A stretch of DNA of 64,000 nucleotides, taken from Bryoerythrophyllum caledonicum (taxonomy: Eukaryota > Streptophyta > Bryopsida > Pottiales > Pottiaceae). The notes beneath the pieces were generated by a model that was not told the origin of the DNA, ran no database searches, and saw only the letters and a program-made list of their open reading frames with translations. Both the position numbers and the translations under genes were made by a program. The stretch spans positions 15,504,990-15,568,989 of the forward strand of contig OZ020518.1 of NCBI GenBank assembly GCA_963971425.1, read 5' to 3'. Position 1 is the first letter of the stretch. Each line of letters opens with the position of its first letter. Of this stretch, positions 55,800 to 64,000 are shown one piece after another.

Positions 55800-57290
55800 C
55801 TAGTTACAAGTATGGAAAATAACTCACAGGTATTGCTCACAGTTGGGTAGTTATCCTTTCATTTTTATTATTACCATTATATTTTTTGGTATCCTTCTCA
55901 TTTTTCTACCAACCAAAAAATCGATAGAAGGTTTGAAGCTAAAAGACTAACGTATGTGAAGTAGAAAATATTTCCAAATATTAAAAACCGTAAATGAGGA
56001 GTTAGAAAGATTATGCAATGAGTTCTTTTTTATCCAAATTTTTCATGCACTTAAATATCTTAAATCATTTTGGAGCTCTTTCCAAAATGGAAAAAATCAG
56101 ATTGTTAATGAAGTGGTTATCCTACGCCATCTTTTCAACCTGGTAATTTTGATAATAAGTGAGTAACACGGAATTAAGATATTCAACTCATTAGACCATA
56201 ATCATTCGTTTCTCATGACTTCAATAAAGATTTTCAATGTTAAAAGTTGGCACTTTCAAAAAAAAGAAAACTCTTCTTTTTTGGCACCTTGAATTATGTG
56301 ACCATTAAACATCATGGAGTTTGGTTTGGAGGATTATTTGATTGACGGTGTTGAGGGAGCCATTGGCAAAGGACTTGATTGACTGGAGTTCCAGATAGTA
56401 TCTTGATTATGATATTTGAAGTTTGTTGGGGAAAAGAATGGCCTAGACATATCTCAAGCACATGTTGTGGCATATTAATGCTTAAATGGATTTCCCAGCC
56501 TGCAGGGCTTGGTTTTTTCATTTTTCAACGCACTTTGATCATGATTTTCTAATAATTGATATATACTTATATGATTTTGCTTTTTCGAAATTCTTTGAAT
56601 GTATAATGAAAATCATGAGATGTAATTACATTGTAGATTATAGCTACATTTAGAGGTTATAATTCAAAGATTCTATAAAAAAAAATATATAGAAAGATTT
56701 GTTGTGTAAAGGTTAAAGCAGAAGTTTCTGATCTCATATCCATTGAGTAGGAAAGTTACTCCACCCTAGGGTGAGGTGTCAACTTCAAGATGCAAGCAAG
56801 CTTCAAGCCCTATTACCACCTCACTTTCACAACTTTCATGAATTGAAAATCATTCGTAGCACAAGCAAGTCTAGGCAGAGAGGGCCAGTGATTCTCCTAA
56901 TAGTGTAAAAGCGAGTATTTGACTCGCAATGATCAGAGTCGAGCGCAGCGGCGTAGCCATAAGCTAACCTAATTTAACCTAACTAATGACAATACTATAC
57001 ATGAAGGTTTCATACATTAGTACAACTCCACTCAATCCCGCATACAACTCCCCATAATCCCCAATTTCACAAGTATGGCTCTTCGAGCTTTATTCCATAG
57101 TGTCTACCCTCGAAAGAGGGAAGTAGTTCCATACCACCAAATCTTTGTCCGGTTGGGCATTGATTTAAGTGTGGAACAAACAGACACTTTATTCACGCCG
57201 GCCTCCACCAGAGACGGGAGTTCTTCTCTTCTTGCTCCTTGTTCCTAAGATATCAAATTGTACCTAGGTACTTGGCTTGATTTAGATGCT
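55800..57290. other. Non-coding; contains dispersed repeat at 57095-57225
   Basis: AT-rich sequence without a supported gene. 57095-57225 is the inverted partner of 37590-37712. Confidence 0.4.
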
Positions 57291-57379
57291 TGCTACTTTC
57301 TGAGGACCTCAATCGTGAGAAACCCTTGAGTCAGATCTGTCTCGGTCCTTGATGCAGCTACAGTACTGCCTGGAAGGAC

Positions 57380-57500
57380 ATCCACATCAAATGCACTTGA
57401 AGTAGCATGGAAGGCATCAAATGGTACAAATGCCTTCCATGCTACTTCGTAGCATTTGATGATGGACATCCACATCAAATGCCTGGAAGGACATCCACAT
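57380..57500. repeat. Local direct and inverted repeats
   Basis: GGACATCCACATCAAATGC occurs three times or nearly so, and CATGGAAGGCATCAAATGG is followed by its inverse, giving a strong hairpin centred near 57422. It lies directly after the stop of the gene at 57500-58941 and so probably in its 3' UTR. Confidence 0.6.
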
Positions 57501-58941
57501 CAGGTTGACGAAGAAGCCTCCTCTCTGGAATCGGCTACTACTGACCTGAGGGCTTGGATCTCCTGCTCGGTAGGCGTAAGCAACGGAATAGGACCTTCGT
57601 CTCCATCTTCGTCAACCTCAAAGATATCCTCTTCCATCGATGTCAAGTTTGTTTGATGCGGATCGTCGTCATCGCCAGCACGAAGGCCTGAGTCTCCCGG
57701 CGCCCTCAATGCTACAACAGTGCCATCTGGGTTGTATTCCACTCTCATAGTTCTGTAGCCAACTATGATCTGTTTTTTGGGTCTGGCTCTCAGCTCCACT
57801 GAAGACTCATCGATCTTGTGTATGCCAATCTCTGCACCCACATCAACGCTGACTCCTGGAACTGCCGTGATCGAATACTTCCCCATCACCTTGTGGGAGT
57901 ATCCGCTGCTTCCCCCCACAGTAAATTTCTTTGCGTACAGAACTTCGGTCACAATCCAGAGCTTTTTTATGCTACTTCTGCACGGGGGAAATCATGTGTG
58001 ATGGAGTTACTCTTTAAAAGGAAAAGGCAGCTCCACTGCAAGGATCTTAAACAAACTTACACCATAATGAAGCCATTAAAGATTGCGAAACCCTTCTAGA
58101 TTTAGCCTGATACAAATGACATACTTCAGGACTTTTGAAAAAAAATTCTTCAAATTCTATATCACACAATGACTCAATATACAGTAACCAATTAGAGCCA
58201 AACCCAGAACAACAGGCATTTCGCGCTTCACGATGCATACCACTCCGATGCCATAGCTGGATCATCTGACAATTCCATAAGATACATCAAGCGCAGAGCT
58301 CACAATCCTTAATCGTGGTTCTTGTGCTTGAGTAGCGAGTGATGAAAAAGAAATGAAAATAGGAGCATTTACCCGTCCTTGGACCAATCACCCGAGCACA
58401 GTTTGAGGGTTGTTGCGTTTGGACGCCAATCCCCGGCGCGGATCCAACTGCTAACCTTGTTGAAATCAACAGAAGCCGCGGTCAAGCCATCCATAGTGCA
58501 GGACAGACTTTCCTCTCCTCCCAGGTCCACTCCCGTGATGCCGCACAGCCAAGCCACGGCTCCCTTGGAACTCTTCCATGTCAGACTCGCTTTGGGCAAC
58601 CGCTCCTTCTGGAACTCGGGTAATGCCGGCCTCTGTATGGCGGCGTTCTTGAGCTCCACTCTGCCTTTACGGATGCGTTGAAGTTGAGCCTCTCCTTCAC
58701 GTGATCGTCGCCACTTGGAGTCTTCCGCCATCAAATCCTCGGTTTCCATGGATCCTTGTCTCACCAGAGGCGTCAATTTGGTGCTGGACATCTTGAGCGC
58801 AATCCTGTGGAGGAAATGCTTGTCCACTCTGGTAAGTACGTCAAGACATTCCACCTGATGCTCCAGAGGCCGGACGATCCTGTACAGCAACTGCTTGTAA
58901 AAGACCTCCTCGACCGAAGACCCCCCTGCTCCTGGAGACAT
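57500..58941 (-). CDS. Two-exon protein, 348 aa, with faint gasdermin-like signature
   Basis: Exons 58941-58373 and 57977-57500 join in phase (GACGG|GTAAAT and GTGCAG|AAG). The C-terminal part has KKLWIVTEVLYAKKFTV (about 194-210), then a Gly-rich strand region and KKQIIVGYRTMRVEY, ending in an acidic tail (EEDIFEVDEDGDEGP). In animal gasdermins the pore domain ends with a similar order: (L/V)-Y-V-V-T-E-V, a Gly-rich stretch, then T-I-A-F-x-V. VDFNKVSSWIR ahead of it and ECLDVLTRVDKHFLHRIALK near the start also fit. Gasdermin-type proteins make membrane pores. The resemblance is by eye only, and an unrelated beta-rich protein is possible. No signal peptide is seen. It lies outside all mobile elements seen here, so it is probably a host gene. 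Confidence 0.5.
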
Positions 58942-58965
58942 GATTGGCGCTGGCTAGCTAGCACG

Positions 58966-59217
58966 TTAACAAGTTGTAAACTCACCCCCTTTCAAACCAT
59001 CAGTGAACTTGAAGGCATAGGTTCTGTACGTTTGGTACCCCACAGGGGATGTGGCTCTGGTGGTAATTACTAATATATGGGTGCATTGCACACGTACTGC
59101 GGGGAGTGTGCCAGGTAATCTGGAACTGATTCCTGTACCGCACACATTGGAGATATTTGTAAACTCGCCCGCTTTCACACCCAATAGCATCCAGTAGCAC
59201 AGAGCCACCATGGGCAT
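58966..59217 (-). other. Short ORF upstream of the 58941 gene, doubtful
   Basis: The 83-codon frame holds two related stretches (GTGAAAGCGGGCGAGTTTAC and TTGAAAGGGGGTGAGTTTAC). It is possibly a 5' leader or promoter region of the downstream gene. No domain is visible. Confidence 0.2.
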
Positions 59218-62200
59218 GCAGAAATGTTACGTGCGTATGTCACCTACGAGATCATCTTATTCTACGCCATTATGACAAAAGCACATAAGTTACATCATTG
59301 CCATTATATTCAGTCTCTCTTCTATTTTGGAACACATGTTTTCATGCAAGCATCTTCAGCTGCTCACCTACTACACTAAAGATTCCAAAGATTCCATTTC
59401 GTGTGGTGCCCAGTAGATGATTTGTACATGTTATAAGTTTTTGCTCTTGATGAATATTTTACCGTACATGTTTACAACGATCCTCTTCTTTTAATAGTAT
59501 GGATAGATGTGAAGCAAAAGTAAGCAAGACCATGAGTATTATGGATGTAAGGTCCAACAAAGATACATAGTGAGATATCTAACCCAATTTACAAGTGGCT
59601 TTACATGAATGATTCTACTAGAATCACTTGTAAGCTCATCTTGTTCATTTTCCAAACAAGGTCCAAGATATTTTTATTGAAACATATATATCAACCAAGT
59701 AGGTGAAACATCCCTTGCACTTAAAAGTATGCTTCAAATATAAACTCAAATGAAATGAAGAAAGCGGTAAATTTTTTTTGTGAAGCTTTAGTTGAGAAGT
59801 TGGTTGAATTTATATTGTCTATTATCTTCTAATATGATGGTGTATTTTATTTCAAATTTATAATTGTCATTTTTTTTTCTAAGCTTTTAATTCTTATTTA
59901 AAATACCAAATCCTTTAAATTTCCAAAACTTGGAATTTATATTTTCTAGAGATAAGTAATTTGAAGCTACTAGAGTAAAGAATTAGAAATTAGAAGTGAA
60001 AGGAAGAAGTTATAACTTATGTTGTTGAATGAAATAAGGGATATTAAAAGTAGGAAGGAAAGTGCAAGTTCTTTTCTGAAAAGAATGATTTTTTTTTGTT
60101 ATGTTTGACCACATGATAAATTTTAGAAAAATCATGTTTTCTAATAACACCAAATCCAACCATTAGATTAGACAACAACGTGATAAACTATCTTTACAAA
60201 TTATGTCGACTTTCACTCAAGCAGTATTGAGAAAGAAAAAGCCTTTATCATCTAGAAATTGGGCATTGGAGCTATAGGGTTATTAACCCCTAAGAGCCCA
60301 ATAAACCTTGGGGGTACGTTTTTGATTTTAGGCAGGTACCTAAAATTTGAAAATAAATCTTTTTCCTTCTAAATTTTCATACTAGATTGTCCTTGATAAG
60401 AGCTTCGTGGAGGTGTTTTATAAAATATTTTGGATTCACGGTTTTAAATTTTAGTACCATTCAAAGTAAAAAAATGGGGACTTTGGGCAATTCGGGCAAT
60501 TCCAAAGATTTTGCTAAAAGTTTCTGTTGACATTGAGATTAATCACACATATAGAGATTATTACCTTCCTTGAAGATTTTGAAAAAAAATTCTTGTCACT
60601 AGTGTACAAAAATCATATAAACCCATGTCAAATATTTTCACACATTTTGGGCAAGGGGGGAAAAAACCTTATGTTTTCTACATAAAACCTAGAGATCTTC
60701 ATATTTTTCACTTTTTATTTTTTTGACAACAATATGTTGGTGAAAAACTTCTTGTTAGCCGTTTGGATTATCATTCTAAAGCACATTGAGTTCACAAGGA
60801 AAAAAAAAACGTGAACTGGCACTTTTTGGACCTCTACTCCTTGCACAATTGTTTTGAATATGCTACACCCCTTCTTTACCCCTAAAAATTGGTATACATG
60901 CATCCGTCATCATGCTAAACACGATTGTAAGAGATTTAGACCTTGTGTAAAGCAAAATCTTGATATTAAATGAAGTCAAAGTCTACTAATCTACTCAACA
61001 CATGGAAGCAAATGAACCATTTTTTTGACTTCAAATATTATAATCTTTTAATCCATGCGATGGATTGCAGTTCAAAAAACATGATAAGTTTATTTGGGGT
61101 TCAATTTTAACATCTTATTGTTTAAAGACCAAAATTAGACTTAAAATTAGATTTTTTTGCCACTTATTCATAGTGGTAGTGATGGAGTGTTTCATGGGGA
61201 ATGCTTTGGGCTTTTAGGGGTTAACACGTATGTTCTTGAAATTGGCTTTATTTGGAGCATACGAAGACATTTAATTGTTTCATTCTCTAGTTTTTTTGAA
61301 ATTAGATGTTCTATAAATAGTAGCTGGAAAAACTTCAAAAATTGACCAAAAATAGGTCAATCGGTCACTAAAAGGTTAAGGGTTAAAGAAGGAGGTCATT
61401 AATGTAAACTCTAAAGAGGCACATGAGACCTACATGGCCTCCAATGTATTGTAGGGATATGGACTCAAACATAGTTTCTAATTATCAAAAAAATGATCCA
61501 TGAAGAATTTCAATGAAAAGTGTCATATGACCCAACTTTGAAGAAATGGATATCTCTATATTTTAACTGTATATTGGCAAAGTAATTGTATCATCGTGCT
61601 CAAATGTACAAATTTAGTCACCATAAAGGACAAAAGAAAAATCTAAGTACTGTACAGTAAAGAAATATCTATTCCACAAAATTTGGACATTGTCACTCCA
61701 TGATGGAGATTTTTACAGAACTAATTGTGAAAGTCTTTTGGAGATGCTCAATGAAGAGAAGATGTACATATGGATAGTTCTTACATATCCCTGCAATCCA
61801 ATCAAAAAAATTCATCACCAAGAATTTTCAATCGATTATCATACAAAACCATGAATTTTAAATGAAATAATTCACGGAAAATGGAGTTTTTCTTTTTCGA
61901 ACCCCAAATTTAGTATGCTTGATTGGACTTGCGCACAAATTGAATGTTCATTAAGCAAGAGAAAAAAAATGCCAACTATAATTTATATTGTACACAACTA
62001 GGACAAATACCCGTTGTACCAATGGGGGCCACACGCTTATTAATGAAGTGCTTATGTGTAGACTTTTTATTCCAAAAGTAGACTTTCTATTCCAATATTA
62101 GACTTTCTATTCCAATTCTGACTAACCAAATCTTTAGTTCTAGCTTTATCTTTCTTAAGTTCAAGTGTGAGTGTTGCCTCACTCGAGAGCCTCACCCAGA

Positions 62201-62220
62201 GCCTCATCGAATTCTATAAT
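59218..62220. other. AT-rich intergenic sequence with dispersed repeats
   Basis: No gene is supported. 60690-60905 is a direct relative of 20440-20700; 61500-61640 is related to 30640-30780. Both families are non-coding here and their ends could not be fixed. Confidence 0.45.
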
Positions 62221-63758
62221 AGATTCTTTTGAATGGAAAAATAGGATGTCCGTATCTTTTTGCAATCCCAATGCCATTGTACAATGCAGTACAGTGCAGC
62301 AAATTGAGCAAAGATTCGGGCATAGCCACCATTCATGAGCAAAAAAAAAAGGATCTCTCTAAACCATGGAGACGGATCTCACGGAGGGTGGGCCAGGGTG
62401 GGCCTCAGTTTTGTGGTATTTTTCTAATTTGGGACCCACAGGCTTTTATTGAATTTTTTTTGCCGTATTTGGGGCTTGTTTACGGCTGTGTTTCCAGGGA
62501 ATGGGTGGCCATGCCCTTAGAGCTTCTCCACCGCAGACAAGATTCCCGATAGACCTGCCCGGTTTGGGGGGTCCGGGTGGCACGACCTCTCCACCGTGGG
62601 CCCGGGATACTGCTCACCCGCAAAACAATATGGCGGAATTTTGCAGACCAACGGAATAATCCTTCAATATGGCGGCATCCCTCAAATTCTAACCGGTCCG
62701 GTTAACGAATAAATAGTTGATACGTGGAGAGTTGACACGACCCACAGCATGCGTGCCATGCATGGCTTTTATAGTGTTTAAAAGAATTTTGCAGTTCTGC
62801 GGTGCATGCAATGCGCCGCCTGCGTCATCCGGGCCCGGCGTTTCAATTTGTTTAACGTTTCGGTTTCCAGGCCGCGCAGTGGAGATGCTCTAAGTGACAA
62901 GCAATCTATGCAACCGTACCTACAGTATAGTACTGTACGGTACAGTATAGTGGAGTACAACAACAGTTCAAGCTGTCCAAGGGGCTGTTCGCAAACAGTA
63001 GGGCGAGTAGTTGATTGTGGGTTGTTCTGGTTTCTTCTGTTGCCATGCCACTGGCTTGTGGCTGGCAGTCCTTGCACAGTTGTGTTTTTAACTCTGCAAT
63101 GAAATTTTCCGTCCGGTTCATTTGTGTCCAAACCAAAAAAAAGAAAAAGAACTGCCTCTTTGTCAACAAGCTATCACAACGTACAAGCATGCACTAGATA
63201 GCATCCAGTACTGCAAATTTAATAATAAGCACGTTGCAGGCAGTCAAGCAATTTGGGAGCATCTGAGGTCTGATTCATTGCTTCTGGCAGTGCCTTGCCG
63301 TCCACGACACGTACAATTGATGATTTAAAATCCATGTAGGCCCTGTTGGTTCCCCCATTCATTGCATGCATGTGACGGAGTTCTTCTCTAGCCTGCGTGT
63401 CATTGATGAGCTTGAAATCACTATTCCTTCGCTGCCTGATGTTCTCATGCTGCTGGTTAGACTTTCATTCGGAATATGATCGACTGTCCTCTTCTCGGGA
63501 CTTATTAATTAGAGAAGGTCGGTGCCTCAGGCCTTTTCCGATTTCAAATGCTGCGTGAAGCATTTTGTTTCTGTGTCCACGGCGATCCCTCGGTCCACGA
63601 CTTTTCATAGTTAGCGCGCGTGTGATTTTGAGCACTTGGGATAGATGGTGTGCCAATCTTGTTGGCCTAACCCTTGCATTTCGGAAATCCAGTCCTTCGA
63701 TTTCCAAAAATTAGGTCCAAATGCAAGGTTGTTCCGATTGCCTGTATGGGAACCTGTT
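62221..63758. other. No feature seen
   Basis: Mixed-composition sequence. 62900-62960 has short GTACAGTATAGT-type repeats. ORFs here overlap on both strands without domain signals. Confidence 0.3.
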
Positions 63759-64000
63759 ATGGGACACTTAACGCCAAGGAAGGATATACCTGATGCAATG
63801 TTTGCATCACCTTTGGAATCGGAACAAGATGTCCTCAAGTGGTGCAGTGAGAAAGTGCACTTCCTGGATCAGTCGTGCGAAGAGACGACGTTTGAAGGAT
63901 CCGGCTCCATGTACGATGAGTTGTGTCGAGAAGACAAGTTAGAGGAAGTTCTAATTTGCTGTCACAGGGAAGGATCATTCAACCTGAGTCCTGGAATAGT
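63759..64000 (+). CDS. 5' part of an unknown gene, running off the window
   Basis: From ATG at 63759 the frame stays open for 80 codons to the window end (MGHLTPRKDIPDAMFASPLE; LKWCSEKVHFLD; YDELCREDKLEEVLIC). The frame is also open upstream to an ATTAG acceptor-like site near 63713, so this may be an internal exon. The family is not recognised. Confidence 0.4.
   Translation, partial: MGHLTPRKDIPDAMFASPLESEQDVLKWCSEKVHFLDQSCEETTFEGSGSMYDELCREDKLEEVLICCHREGSFNLSPGI

Noticed and set aside
1-64000. tRNA and rRNA genes
   Set aside because: Scanning for GGTTCRA-type B boxes and rRNA signatures by eye gave nothing convincing; a tRNAscan-SE run would be decisive.

Overview
The window looks like nuclear DNA of a green plant. 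It has multi-exon genes with GT-AG introns, remains of plant-type genes (a senescence/ERD7-domain gene, a class-3 lipase-like alpha/beta hydrolase), a Ty1/copia element with the usual plant initiator-Met-tRNA primer site, and dense DNA transposons. The mix (no typical flowering-plant genes, a LINE with a restriction-like endonuclease, a possible gasdermin-like gene) suggests a non-flowering lineage such as a charophyte, bryophyte or lycophyte; the species cannot be told from the sequence.

Main result. A mobile element that I do not recognise from any named family recurs. Its complete copy (37995-50562, about 12.6 kb) ends in inverted repeats made of GCTATCTTG plus tandem GGTGAGC heptamers. 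It carries two genes facing away from each other across about 600 bp. On the plus strand is a MULE-like DDE transposase with a SWIM zinc finger (46106-49911, 1186 aa). On the minus strand is an 11-exon gene (45503-38440, 1184 aa) whose exons all splice in phase. That protein has a ParB/sulfiredoxin-like motif (DGNHRL) followed by an adenine-methyltransferase-like fold whose catalytic tetrapeptide is degenerate. Intron 2 of the minus-strand gene holds about 30 GC-rich hairpins spaced about 65 bp apart. The same head-to-head pair is seen, less completely, at 1-5956 (transposase gene intact, partner running off the window) and at 9296-17287 (both genes decayed).

Nested structure. The complete element lies inside a larger one. 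A pogo-like transposon (33252-55165, 21.9 kb) has matching ends around GTGAAGGGCACCTCCG and a TA target duplication. It is inserted in the coding region of a Tc1/mariner element (31080-55797) whose two halves continue each other exactly across the insertion. The pogo-like element also holds two parts of a senescence-domain host gene, a LINE fragment, a short unknown ORF and a GC-rich minisatellite element with an assembly gap.

Layout. 1-5956: element copy A. 5957-8791: hAT transposase piece. 9005-9295: GC-rich minisatellite element. 9296-17287: decayed element copy B with an array of four long palindromes. 18505-19754: CACTA-like end with satellite. 19755-22521: dispersed repeats. 22527-27429: copia element. 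28108-28990: lipase pseudogene. 29590-30390: copia gag fossil. 31080-55797: the nested set. 57500-58941: an intact two-exon gene with a faint gasdermin-like signature. 59000-63700: AT-rich dispersed repeats. 63759-64000: start of an ORF that runs off the window. No rRNA or tRNA gene was recognised.
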